Shown in pieces: positions 25,835-34,172 of a stretch of DNA of 64,000 nt. The notes below the pieces were generated by a model. The model saw only the letters and a program-made list of their open reading frames with translations. It had not been told where the DNA came from and searched no databases. The translations under genes were made by a program, and so were the position numbers. How positions within the stretch are numbered: the first letter of the stretch is position 1; each line of letters opens with the position of its first letter. Source of the stretch: Paraburkholderia phytofirmans OLGA172 (GTDB lineage: Bacteria > Pseudomonadota > Gammaproteobacteria > Burkholderiales > Burkholderiaceae); NCBI RefSeq assembly GCF_001634365.1, contig NZ_CP014578.1:4582071-4646070 (forward strand). The letters run 5' to 3'.

Positions 25835-26239
25835 ATGCGGCGTTGCAGGGACATGGGCGCGCGCTTATCGCAGCGCGGTTTTACGATGATCGAAGTGCTG
25901 GTGGCGCTGGCGATCATCGCGATTGCGTTGGCGGCGTCGTTGCGCGCGGTGGGGAGTCTGGCGAACGGCGAAGCCGATTTGCATCGTCGTCTGCTGGCGG
26001 GATGGAGCGCGGACAATACGTTGGCACAATTGCATTTGACGCATGGCTGGCCGAACGTCGGCTCGACGAGTTTTGACTGCTCGCAGGGCAATTTGCAGTT
26101 GATCTGTACCGAGCAAGTGACGGCGACGCCGAATCCGGTGTTTCGTCGAGTGGAAGTGATGGTGACGACGCCTGGGCGTTCCGGCAATCTCGCTCAGATG
26201 GTCACGGTGGTCGCGAATGAAAACAACCGTTCGCTCTAA
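25835..26239 (+). CDS. gspI: Minor pseudopilin GspI
   Basis: A 134-residue pseudopilin with the cleavage site QRG|FTMIEVLVALAIIAIALAA and Glu5. The ATG at 25835 is preferred because GAGGTG stands seven bases before it inside the end of gspH; an ATG at 25853 is also possible but its ribosome binding site is too close. The mature domain contains RLLAGWSADNTLAQL, a segment typical of GspI. With GspJ and GspK it should form the pseudopilus tip. Its 3' end overlaps gspJ by 23 bp. Confidence 0.93.
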   Translation: MRRCRDMGARLSQRGFTMIEVLVALAIIAIALAASLRAVGSLANGEADLHRRLLAGWSADNTLAQLHLTHGWPNVGSTSFDCSQGNLQLICTEQVTATPNPVFRRVEVMVTTPGRSGNLAQMVTVVANENNRSL

Positions 26240-26894
26240 GCGCCGCGGCCGATCGGGCGCGCGTGGTTTCACGCTGATCGAGTTGCTGGTCGCAATTGCG
26301 ATCATGGCGGTGATTGCCGTGCTGTCGTGGCGCGGGCTGGACCAGATCATTCGTGGCCGGCAGACGATTACGAACGCGATGGAAGACGAGCGCGTCTTTG
26401 CGCAGCTATTCGACCAGATGCGGCTCGACGCGCGCCAGGCCGTGTCGGATGATGAGTCGGGGGAGGCGGCCGTGTCGGTTAGCGGCAGCGTGCTGCAAAT
26501 TGTGCGGGAGATGGTATTGCCGGGGACGGCGCCGCGTTTGCAGGTGGTGAGGTATCGCGTGTCCGAGGGGCGTGTGATTCGGTATGCGTCGCCGCCGTTG
26601 GGGAATGTGGGCGAGTTGCGCAGCGCGCTGCGCGGTGGCGAGGGAGGGGGCTGGACGTCGGTGCCTTTGATGGGGGGCGTCGGTGCTATTTCGGCTCGTC
26701 TTTATGTGCCGAAGGTTGGCTGGACCACGCAGATGGAGGATGTGCAGAGTGCGATTACGGAGAACAACAATAATTTGAAGGTGCCCCAGTTGGGGAATGC
26801 GCCGCTGCCGCGGTCGGTGACTGGGCTGGAAGTCAGTATTGGGGGGAAGGCGTTGGCGCGGCCTGTTACGCGGGTTTTTCTCGTCGGAGAATGA
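26217..26894 (+). CDS. gspJ: Minor pseudopilin GspJ
   Basis: A 225-residue pseudopilin. A 17-residue basic leader ends in SGARG, followed by FTLIELLVAIAIMAVIAVLSWRGL with Glu5. The RGLDQIIRGRQTITNAM helix is characteristic of GspJ. It overlaps the end of gspI by 23 bp. Its TGA (26892-26894) is followed one base later by the ATG at 26896 that would start gspK. Codon use becomes visibly less GC-biased in the last third, just before the repeat element in gspK. Confidence 0.94.
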   Translation: MKTTVRSKRRGRSGARGFTLIELLVAIAIMAVIAVLSWRGLDQIIRGRQTITNAMEDERVFAQLFDQMRLDARQAVSDDESGEAAVSVSGSVLQIVREMVLPGTAPRLQVVRYRVSEGRVIRYASPPLGNVGELRSALRGGEGGGWTSVPLMGGVGAISARLYVPKVGWTTQMEDVQSAITENNNNLKVPQLGNAPLPRSVTGLEVSIGGKALARPVTRVFLVGE

Positions 26895-26895
26895 T

Positions 26896-28893
26896 ATGAA
26901 GTTCTCTTTTTTGTCTCCGCGACGGTTGGGTTCTTCGTTGTTTGTATTGTCTCCGCGACGCTGTGTGGCTGGGTGCCTGCGGGCATGCCTTTCGTTCTGT
27001 TATTTGCCTGCTCGGCGTTTTTGTCTGTGCGCTTACGGCGTTGGCCTTTCCTTGAATTGTTTTTCGTCTATTAGCGTCGCCCCTGTGCGGGGCAGGCACC
27101 TACTTTTCTTTGCCGCCGCAAAGAAAAGTAGGCAAAAGAAAGCGGCTCAAACCGCTAATGCTAAGTGGGCACCGTGGCTCGGAGAGGGTAGTGGCTCCGT
27201 AGAATCCGTGCTCGTGCCCCTTCAGACATCAGTGACAAAGGAGTCATACTTCCCGTCTCGCACGGTGTGCTCGCCGGAAGAGCAATTCAACAAACCAGTG
27301 GTTCACTCGGTCCCACCCCATTCGCCATTGCTGCCTTGCACCTCGAGCGCTCATGCAACTCGCCACCAACTAATCAGGCGCCTCACCGAGGCGGAGCCGA
27401 AAGCTCCCGCTGCGCGAAAATCCGGCCCCTGGTTTTCTGAAGTACTCTTCGGCGCGCGTAGCGCCGCCGGAAGTATGACTCCCTTGTCACTAGCGCCGAA
27501 TGTGAGAGAACACGGATTCCACGGAGCCACTGGCGGTTCTGAGCTACGGTTCCCGCTTAGCATTGGCGGTTTGAGCTGCTTTCTTTTGCCTACTTTTCTT
27601 TGCAGCCGGCAAAGAAAAGTAGGTGCCCCCCCGCACAGGGGGAACGCTAATAGACCAATAACAAATCAAGGAAAGGCCAGCGCCGCAAGCACGCAGACAA
27701 AAGCGCCGACCAGGCAGACAAGCCAAGGAAAGGCCAACGCCGCAAGCGCACAGACAAAAGCGCCGACCAGGCAGACAAGCCAGGAAACGACCAACGCCGC
27801 AGGCAAACAACCAAACCAGCCACCGCAGGCAAACCAACAAGGCGCAGCCATCATCAGCGCCCTACTAGTAGTCGCGCTATCAGCGATATTAGTATCGGGC
27901 ATGCTCTGGCGCCAGCAAGTCCAAATCCGAAGGATAGAAAACCAGCGCCTCCTCTCCCAGGCGCAATGGGTCTCCCGCGGCGCGCTAGACTGGACGCGCC
28001 TGATCCTCCGCTCGGAGGGCGACACCTCAGCGGGCATCACCTACTTAGGGGGCCTATGGGGCGTCCCCATCGCCAAAACACGTCTGTCGGATTTCCTCGG
28101 GCAAATAGGCGAAGTGCGCGCCGAGCAAGGCCAGGAAACCTACCTCTCAGGTTCAATCGAAGACGCCCAGGCGAAATTCAACCTCCGCAATCTGGTCTCG
28201 AGCCCAGCCCCCGGTGTCGTGCAACTGGACACGGAGCAAATCGGCGCCTATCAGCGCCTGCTCGTATCCCTCAGCATAAACAGCCAACTGGCGAAAGCCA
28301 CCGCCGTCCAGGTACGCGCGAGTCTCGCGCAATCGGCGACTCGGTTCCAGACGGTCACTTCCGCCACCGGGGCAGCGGCGACCCCGATCACCGCGGGCGG
28401 CGGCGCCACCGGTGGCAGCTTCACCGACAAACCCGGTATCGAAGATGGCGACGACAACGCGGCCGTCGCGCCGTTGCAATTGACCAGCGTCGATTCGCTC
28501 CTCGATATCCCCGGCTATACGCCGGAAGTGGTCGCGCGCTTGCGGCCGTTCGTCACCGTGCTGCCGACGGTGTCGGCGGTCAACGTGAATACGGCCTCCG
28601 CCGAAGTCATCGCGGCGATCGTGCCGGGAATGAGTCTGTCCGCCGCGCAAGCCTTCGTCGCGCGTCGGCAGACCGTGTTTTTCCATAACGTCAGCGATGT
28701 GCAACTCGCCTTGCGCGGCGCCGGCGTGCAGTCGGTCGCGATCGATCCGAGTGAAATGGACGTCAACACGAGCTACTTTCTGATCCACGGCCGTGTGCAG
28801 CACGAACGCGCAGAAGTGGACCGCACGACCCTCGTCTATCGCGACGCATTGACTCACACTACGCGTATCGTGCGGGTACAGGACCAACTATGA
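26896..28893 (+). CDS. gspK: Minor pseudopilin GspK, 5' region expanded by a repeat element
   Basis: The last 349 codons are a normal GspK: the processing site QQG|AAIISALLVVAL (Gly at 27841), lacking Glu5 as GspK proteins do, then RRIENQRLLSQAQWVSRGALDW, the SGSIEDAQAKFNLRNLV motif and the SVNVNTA-like NVNTASAEVIAAI. The natural start next to gspJ is the ATG at 26896. Between it and the processing site lie about 945 bp of inverted and tandem repeats that happen to stay open in this frame, giving a 316-residue leader. No ATG, GTG or TTG lies in frame within about 200 bp upstream of the mature part. GspK may be made with an abnormal leader, poorly, or not at all. Confidence 0.8.
   Translation: MKFSFLSPRRLGSSLFVLSPRRCVAGCLRACLSFCYLPARRFCLCAYGVGLSLNCFSSISVAPVRGRHLLFFAAAKKSRQKKAAQTANAKWAPWLGEGSGSVESVLVPLQTSVTKESYFPSRTVCSPEEQFNKPVVHSVPPHSPLLPCTSSAHATRHQLIRRLTEAEPKAPAARKSGPWFSEVLFGARSAAGSMTPLSLAPNVREHGFHGATGGSELRFPLSIGGLSCFLLPTFLCSRQRKVGAPPHRGNANRPITNQGKASAASTQTKAPTRQTSQGKANAASAQTKAPTRQTSQETTNAAGKQPNQPPQANQQGAAIISALLVVALSAILVSGMLWRQQVQIRRIENQRLLSQAQWVSRGALDWTRLILRSEGDTSAGITYLGGLWGVPIAKTRLSDFLGQIGEVRAEQGQETYLSGSIEDAQAKFNLRNLVSSPAPGVVQLDTEQIGAYQRLLVSLSINSQLAKATAVQVRASLAQSATRFQTVTSATGAAATPITAGGGATGGSFTDKPGIEDGDDNAAVAPLQLTSVDSLLDIPGYTPEVVARLRPFVTVLPTVSAVNVNTASAEVIAAIVPGMSLSAAQAFVARRQTVFFHNVSDVQLALRGAGVQSVAIDPSEMDVNTSYFLIHGRVQHERAEVDRTTLVYRDALTHTTRIVRVQDQL
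27004..27717. repeat. Long imperfect inverted-repeat element inside the gspK leader
   Basis: The left arm (about 27004-27260) is the imperfect reverse complement of the right arm (about 27465-27717). Both arms contain the nested palindrome CTACTTTTCTTTGC...GCAAAGAAAAGTAGG and the segments CTATTAGCGT, TGTGCGGGG, GGCAAAAGAAAGC, GCTCAAACCGC and GGAGTCATACTTCC. About 200 bp separate the arms. There is no transposase frame, so this is a non-autonomous interspersed repeat or two facing copies of one. From memory similar sequences are scattered in Paraburkholderia genomes; that was not checked. Confidence 0.8.
27667..27837. repeat. 57-bp tandem repeat, about three units
   Basis: Two near-identical 57-bp units (27667-27723 and 27724-27780) and a degenerate third encode a 19-residue repeat, GKASAASTQTKAPTRQTSQ, in the gspK frame. 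The period is a multiple of three, so unit gain or loss keeps the frame. The outer end of the left inverted-repeat arm carries one reverse-complement copy of the same unit. Confidence 0.85.
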
Positions 28894-28921
28894 ATAACGC
28901 CTTTCCCAGAGAGAGTGCCCT

Positions 28922-30343
28922 TTGAGCACACTGATCGTTCTATTGCCGCCGCGTGATCCGGCGGTGCCGTCGCAGGAATGGCAACTGCCGGAGTTGCCGT
29001 TTGTGCTGCTCGACAAGTCGGGCCGCACCCAGCGCGCGGGCCGCTCGGCGCTCGCGCTGCTGCCGCGCGCCTCGTCGACGGTGCTGATGGTCGCCGCCCG
29101 CGATCTGCTGATGATGCCCGCCAAGCTGCCGCCATTGCGCGGCCCGCGGCTGCGTCAGGCCTTGCCGAATATCGTCGAGGATCAGCTGATCCAGGATCCG
29201 CAAACCTGTCACATCGCCGTCGATCCGCAACCGCTCGCGGGCGGCCGGCAGTTGCTCGCGATCGTCGACCGCGGCTGGTTCCGCTTCATCTGCGAGGGTT
29301 TCGCCGCAGCCGGCCACCGCAGCTTGCGCGCCGTGCCGGTCACGCGTTGTCTGCCGCAAACCGCCACGCTCGACACCCCCGCCGAAGTCGCGGAAATGGT
29401 CAACGCGGGCGAGCCGGCGATGGCGGGCTCCGCTAGCGTGGCGACCTCGCTGCCGGGCGTGGCGCCGGTGGTGGCGCCGGGCGTCGCGCCGGTGCTGCCA
29501 ATGGTGGCGGCCGTACTCGGCGCTGTTGTTCAGACTGCACCGGCATTCTTACTTGAAGGCGCGGTCGAAAGCGCGGCGGTCAACGGCGCGCCACGCGTCG
29601 AGCTGGCCATCGCGCGCGGCGTCCAGGGTGAGGGGCTGGCGGTGCCGGCTAACGCCGTGAACGCGACCCTCAGCGCGCTCGCCGGCGCTGCGCCGGTCTC
29701 GCTGTATATGCTGACGGAGGTGCCCGGCAACGAGCCGGGCCTCGCCGCAACCAGCCCGGCGAAGCTTGCCGCTTACGTGCACGGCGCCAGCCCGTTGCCG
29801 TTCGAGCAACTCGCCCGCCGCGCGCTGGCGTGCCGCTTCGACCTGTGTCAGTTCGAGTTTGCCTCGCAGCCGTGGCGGCTCGACCGCGCGACGCTGTGGC
29901 GTCTGCGCCTGCCGGTCGTGCTGGCGGTCGGCGCGCTGGTGATCGCGATTGTCGGCGCGAACGTGCAGTGGCTGATGCTCGCGCGCCAGCGCGACGCGAT
30001 CAACACGCAGATGACCGAGCTGCTCCTCAACACCTTCCCCAAGACGACGGTCGTGCTCGATGCGCCCGGTCAGATGTCGCGCCAGCTGCAGCAGTTGCGG
30101 GTGGCGGCGGGTGAACTGTCGCCGGACGATTTTCTGTCGCTCGCCGATGGTCTCGCGCGTTCGTTGGCGCCGGTGCCGGTCAACGGCATCGCGGCGCTCG
30201 ACTATCACGACCGGCGGCTCGATGTGACCTTCAAGCCCGAGGTGAAACCCGATGCCGATCTCGCCAAACGCCTCGCGCGCAACGGCCTCACCGGCGCGAT
30301 CGACAGCGACACCGGCAAGTGGACCATCAGGAACGGACAATGA
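28922..30343 (+). CDS. gspL: Type II secretion protein GspL
   Basis: A 473-residue inner membrane protein that recruits GspE. An actin-like cytoplasmic domain covers the first 320 or so residues; a membrane segment lies at about residues 330-352 (VVLAVGALVIAIVGANVQWLML), then a ferredoxin-like periplasmic domain. The start is a TTG at 28922, 28 bp after gspK. Low-complexity Pro/Val/Ala stretches occur near residues 180-210. Its stop overlaps the gspM start by four bases (ATGA). Confidence 0.92.
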   Translation: MSTLIVLLPPRDPAVPSQEWQLPELPFVLLDKSGRTQRAGRSALALLPRASSTVLMVAARDLLMMPAKLPPLRGPRLRQALPNIVEDQLIQDPQTCHIAVDPQPLAGGRQLLAIVDRGWFRFICEGFAAAGHRSLRAVPVTRCLPQTATLDTPAEVAEMVNAGEPAMAGSASVATSLPGVAPVVAPGVAPVLPMVAAVLGAVVQTAPAFLLEGAVESAAVNGAPRVELAIARGVQGEGLAVPANAVNATLSALAGAAPVSLYMLTEVPGNEPGLAATSPAKLAAYVHGASPLPFEQLARRALACRFDLCQFEFASQPWRLDRATLWRLRLPVVLAVGALVIAIVGANVQWLMLARQRDAINTQMTELLLNTFPKTTVVLDAPGQMSRQLQQLRVAAGELSPDDFLSLADGLARSLAPVPVNGIAALDYHDRRLDVTFKPEVKPDADLAKRLARNGLTGAIDSDTGKWTIRNGQ

Positions 30344-30843
30344 AAGCTGAACTCGCCCAAAGCTGGGCTGGATTCTGGGACCAGCGCACCGAGCGCGAAA
30401 AAACGCTGCTGGCATGGGGCGGCGGAGTGCTGGCCGTGGTGATCGCATGGTCGGTGCTGTGGGCTCCGGCGCACGATGGCCGCGCGCATCTGCGCGAATC
30501 GCTGCCCTCCTTGCAGCGGCAGTTGGCGCAGATGACCGCGCAGTCGAATGAAGCGCGCCAGCTTTCCGCCGCGGCTCAAGGGGTCGCGCCGACCGGCGCT
30601 GCGCTGAAGGATGCGCTCACTGCCTCGCTCAGCGATCACGGCCTGGCTGCGACGCAGGTGCAGGTGATCGGCAACGCGGTGCAGATCCAGATGAAGAATG
30701 CGTCGTTCCCCGCGTGGACGAGCTGGGTCGACGACGCGCGCAAGCAGTTCAAGGTGCAGGTCGCCGAGGCGCACGTGACCGCCCTCACGGAAGACGGCCA
30801 GGTGGATCTGACGGCGTCGTTGCAGCCATCTACCGCGAAATGA
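30340..30843 (+). CDS. gspM: Type II secretion protein GspM
   Basis: A 167-residue bitopic inner membrane protein. The N-terminus WDQRTEREKTLLAWGGG followed by one membrane segment (about residues 25-45) is the GspM signature. The periplasmic part is a ferredoxin-like domain with ASFPAWTSWVDD. It pairs with GspL. The ATG at 30340 overlaps the gspL stop as ATGA, which fixes the start and shows coupling. Confidence 0.93.
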   Translation: MKAELAQSWAGFWDQRTEREKTLLAWGGGVLAVVIAWSVLWAPAHDGRAHLRESLPSLQRQLAQMTAQSNEARQLSAAAQGVAPTGAALKDALTASLSDHGLAATQVQVIGNAVQIQMKNASFPAWTSWVDDARKQFKVQVAEAHVTALTEDGQVDLTASLQPSTAK

Positions 30844-30865
30844 CCGCGCCGTTACAGGATATCGC

Positions 30866-31645
30866 ATGACTTACTGGATGCGGCGCCTGCGTGTCGCACT
30901 ACCCTGGCTGGCGGTCGCGGTGCTGGCCAGCGCGGCCGTGATGCTGACGTTGTTGCCGGCCGCCTGGATTACGCCGCAGTTCGCCAAACAGGCCCGTGGT
31001 CACGTCAATCTCGTCGACCCGGCCGGCTCGCTGTGGCGCGGTTCGGCCACGCTGATGCTCACCGCCGGTTCCGACATGAGTGCGGCGACTCTGCTGCCGG
31101 GGCGGATCGAATGGCGCACGGCGTTCTGGCCGCTCTTCACCGGCCGTGTGCGGATGATCATGCGGCACAGCGAAGCGATGCCTGACCCGATCACCGTGGA
31201 CATCACCCCGCGCAGCGCCACCGTCACGCCGGGCGCGATGGCGGTGCCGGCTTCGCTGCTAAGCGGCCTCGGCGCACCGTTCAACACGCTCGATCTGCAA
31301 GGCGACGTGCGCCTCGCATGGTCCGATTGGCGCAGCTTCAATCAGGAGGCGTTCGGCCTGATGACCGTGACCCTGAACGACGTCAGTTCGCGCGTCTCGC
31401 TGGTCAAGCCGCTGGGCTCTTACCGGCTGCTGTTCCAGGCGCAGGGGGCGTCGTCCACGCTGGATCTGACAACGCTCAAGGGACCGCTGATGCTGACCGG
31501 CAATGGGACGGTGTCGGCAGTCTCTACATCGTTTCATGGGACGGCCAGCGCCGCCCCGGAAGCGCACGATAACCTCGCGGGACTGCTGAATCTGTTGGGC
31601 CGGCCAAGCGGGCCGGATACGGTCGCGTTGACGTTCGTGCACTGA
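30866..31645 (+). CDS. gspN: Type II secretion protein GspN
   Basis: A 259-residue protein with one N-terminal membrane segment (LPWLAVAVLASAAVMLTLLPAAW) and a periplasmic domain with the GspN pattern: GHVNLVDPAGSLWRGSATL, GRIEWRTAFWP and the tail PSGPDTVALTF. GspN is a non-essential accessory of some type II secretion systems. It ends the cluster; a bidirectional terminator follows 20 bp downstream. Confidence 0.92.
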   Translation: MTYWMRRLRVALPWLAVAVLASAAVMLTLLPAAWITPQFAKQARGHVNLVDPAGSLWRGSATLMLTAGSDMSAATLLPGRIEWRTAFWPLFTGRVRMIMRHSEAMPDPITVDITPRSATVTPGAMAVPASLLSGLGAPFNTLDLQGDVRLAWSDWRSFNQEAFGLMTVTLNDVSSRVSLVKPLGSYRLLFQAQGASSTLDLTTLKGPLMLTGNGTVSAVSTSFHGTASAAPEAHDNLAGLLNLLGRPSGPDTVALTFVH

Positions 31646-31657
31646 GGCGCGGGTCGT

Positions 31658-31698
31658 AAAAAAGAGGCATGGCTGCATTTCGCGGCCATGCCTCTTTT
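31658..31698. terminator. Bidirectional terminator between gspN and the OprM-like gene
   Basis: GAGGCATGGC (31664-31673) pairs with GCCATGCCTC (31685-31694), preceded by a run of A and followed by TTTT. It can stop transcripts from both sides of this convergent pair. Confidence 0.9.
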
Positions 31699-31728
31699 GC
31701 TTTTACTTTGACTTTACGAGTCGCGCGC

Positions 31729-33306
31729 CTAGTTGCTCTGCGCCGGTTGCGACGTGGCTCCGCTTTGCGCCACCGGCGTCGCCGGCGCTGCCGGCACTGC
31801 CGGCACTGGCGCGGGCGCCGCTACATCGCCCGTCTCGCGGTTCATTTGCGACACATCCCAGCCACCGCCGAGCGCCTTCACCAGACCCACCGACGACACC
31901 ATCCGCTGCCCTGCGATGGTCTCCAGCTTCTGCTCGGCCAGGAAGGCCGTGGTCTGCGCGGTCAGCACGTTGACGTAGCCGACCGTGCCGGCCTTGTACT
32001 CGTTGGTGACGATGGCGAGCGCCTGGCGAGCTGAATCCACCGCTTGCCGCTGCACGACGATTTCCTGTTCGAGGATGCGCTGTGAGGCGAGATTGTCCTC
32101 GACGTCCTGGAATGCGGCCAGAATCGTTTGACGGTATGTGGCGACGTTCTGATCGTAAGCGGCGCGAGCGGCTTCGGTCTTTGCCTCACGCAAGCCGGCG
32201 TCGAAGACCGTGGAGGCGAGTTGCGGGCCGAGCGTCCAGAACCGCGACGGCGCGGTCAGTAATTGCGAGAACACTGAATTTTCGAAGCCGCCGGTGGCCG
32301 ACAGTGTCAGCGAGGGGAAGAACGCGGCAATCGCAACGCCGATCTGTTCGTTCGCCGCCGCGGCCTTGCGTTCGGCCGATGCGATATCCGGGCGCCGCTC
32401 GAGCAGCGCCGACGGCATCTGCGCGGGCACGGCGGGCGGCGTGGCGGTGAGCGGCATCGGCGCAATCGAGAAGGTCGAGGCTGGCTCGCCGATGAGTACG
32501 GCGATCGCGTGCTCGTCCAGCGCGCGCTGCACACCATTGTCGATCGCGGCCGCTTGCGCCGATTGCAACTGCGTTTGCGCCTGAATCACGTCCGAGCGTG
32601 CGGCGACGCCTGCTGCGTACTGGTTCTGCGTGAGCTGCAGCGAGCGTTGATAGGCTGCCACGGTGTCGTCGAGCAGCTTCTGGGTGGAGTCGAGCGAACG
32701 CAGCGAGAAATAGGTTTGCGCGAGTGTGGCCTGGGCGGACAGCCGGGCATTCGCCAGATCGGCGGCGGCGCCTTGCTGGCCGGCTTTCTGCGAATTAACC
32801 GAGCGGGTGACCGAACCCCACAGGTCCAGCTCCCAGCTTGCGTCGAGTTGCAGGTTGAAGCTGTTGCTGACGCGGGAGCGGCTCGAGGCGGTGGTCGAGT
32901 TGCCACTGGACGATGAACCGTTGCCGGAGCGCGTGGCGCCTGCCGAGGCACCGATGGTCGGGAAATACGCCGCGCGCGCTTCACCAACCAGCGCTCGCGC
33001 CTGGCGATAGGCGGCGGCAAATTGGGCGATGGTCTGGTTCGACGCGTTCAGCTTGTCTTCGAGCGCGTTGAGTTGCGGGTCTTCGTAGATGCTCCACCAG
33101 TCGCCGCGGTCTTGCCGATCGGCCGGCTGAGCGACTTTCCAGCCGGGCGCCGCTTCCTTGTAGGAAGCGGGGATCTCGGCCGCGGGCCGCTTGTAGTCCG
33201 GGCCGACCGCGCAACCGGCCAGCAGGGCGGCGAGGGCCGCCGCTACCGCGATAGTCAGGGCGCGCGGCGCAAGTGTCCGCGCGCGCGCGGTTCGATCAAA
33301 CTGCAT
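31729..33306 (-). CDS. RND-type outer membrane efflux lipoprotein (OprM/NodT family)
   Basis: A 525-residue TolC-like outer membrane channel. A signal peptide ends in the lipobox LLAGC (lipid-anchored Cys32), followed by AVGPDYKRP, the typical OprM/NodT start. Two duplicated helical-hairpin halves follow, with LSAQATLAQTYFSLRSL, RRPDIASAERKAAAANEQIGVA and SYNATVATYRQ-like YDQNVATYRQTILAAFQDVEDNLA. The C-terminus is Ala/Pro-rich. The frame runs open far upstream, but the ATG at 33306 gives a proper signal peptide. It is likely to serve the DHA2 exporter encoded 1.5 kb away, although no adaptor gene is present. Confidence 0.94.
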   Translation of the reverse strand: MQFDRTARARTLAPRALTIAVAAALAALLAGCAVGPDYKRPAAEIPASYKEAAPGWKVAQPADRQDRGDWWSIYEDPQLNALEDKLNASNQTIAQFAAAYRQARALVGEARAAYFPTIGASAGATRSGNGSSSSGNSTTASSRSRVSNSFNLQLDASWELDLWGSVTRSVNSQKAGQQGAAADLANARLSAQATLAQTYFSLRSLDSTQKLLDDTVAAYQRSLQLTQNQYAAGVAARSDVIQAQTQLQSAQAAAIDNGVQRALDEHAIAVLIGEPASTFSIAPMPLTATPPAVPAQMPSALLERRPDIASAERKAAAANEQIGVAIAAFFPSLTLSATGGFENSVFSQLLTAPSRFWTLGPQLASTVFDAGLREAKTEAARAAYDQNVATYRQTILAAFQDVEDNLASQRILEQEIVVQRQAVDSARQALAIVTNEYKAGTVGYVNVLTAQTTAFLAEQKLETIAGQRMVSSVGLVKALGGGWDVSQMNRETGDVAAPAPVPAVPAAPATPVAQSGATSQPAQSN

Positions 33307-33554
33307 GCAATGGATTCCTTCTGGACGCCGCAGTGCGGCCGATGGCGGCACTGCTGGCCGGGCGAGATCATGGCTCTGCCGGAATGTTAGCGTATGGGGC
33401 CACTTGGGCGCGGGAAACTGAAAGGGTAATGCGGGGGGAGGCGGAGGTGTGTTACTTAGGGTGTCGGGATGGTTACGTGCTGTTACCGGGCTGGTTGGCT
33501 TTGGCGGCGGAAAGCGCCGCACAGGCAACCAGGACCGGTTCTGCGAGAAGAGAA

Positions 33555-33911
33555 TTAGACCCGTGAATCCGCAGACGTAGTCTGCCGGGCGAGCTTGCCA
33601 GCCGCAGCCCGACACGGCGCGCCGGAGCGTGCCGCGCAAGCACCTGCCGGGCTGGCAGCAGCGGCCGTCGCGACACTCCCCGCCGCAATGGCGAACCGCA
33701 CCGGTTCCGCTGGGGCAGCGTTGGCTTCCTTCTGCCCCCGCCGATGCCCCATCCACGCAAACACCGCGACCCCCACCGATCCGCCGGGCAGCACGAACAG
33801 CACGGCGAACAACGCCAGTTTCCACCAGCGATGCGGCCCTTGAAAGCTGCTTAGCGCGGAATCGGTCAGGGAGCGGCTCAAGCCGCCAAGGGTGTTTTTG
33901 AGGTACAGCAT
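33555..33911 (-). CDS. Small membrane protein of unknown function
   Basis: A 118-residue protein starting MLYLKNTLGGLSRSLTDSAL. One hydrophobic segment (KLALFAVLFVLPGGSVGVAVFAWM) spans about residues 30-54 and is followed by HRRGQKE. The C-terminal half is Ala-rich low complexity and may vary. I do not recognise a family with a known role. It stands alone between the OprM-like gene and the divergent marR gene; a GGATTTCCCCC stretch precedes the start on the minus strand. Confidence 0.6.
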   Translation of the reverse strand: MLYLKNTLGGLSRSLTDSALSSFQGPHRWWKLALFAVLFVLPGGSVGVAVFAWMGHRRGQKEANAAPAEPVRFAIAAGSVATAAAASPAGACAARSGAPCRAAAGKLARQTTSADSRV

Positions 33912-34172
33912 GGGGGAAATCCTTTTCGCACGGCGCCTTTGCGGCGTGCAGACAATCGATCAGAACATGGTCTCGGGTGGCGCGGGTCGCGCGTAACTCG
34001 TTGCCTGCAATAATATTGACTATGCAATTAAATTTCAAGATACTTTGCTTCGCCCGCAAGGGCAGTGTTGTTTTTTGCGCTGTTCGCGCTACGCGAAATC
34101 ACGTTTGACTTGTCTGCTTAGGCAGCTAGAATTCGTTCTGCTTGCCGATGTTCAAATGTTCCCGGATACACG

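Noticed and set aside
26896..27160. Separate small gene upstream of the mature gspK
   Set aside because: The text is built from repeat DNA (for example two TTGTCTCCGCGACG copies 36 bp apart) and shows no protein family features.
27004..27837. Insertion sequence in gspK
   Set aside because: No transposase frame exists in the element, so it is listed as a non-autonomous repeat and not as an insertion sequence.
27667..27837. CRISPR array
   Set aside because: The units are contiguous with no unique spacers and there are no cas genes. The 27-bp array at 52,235 was rejected for the same reason.
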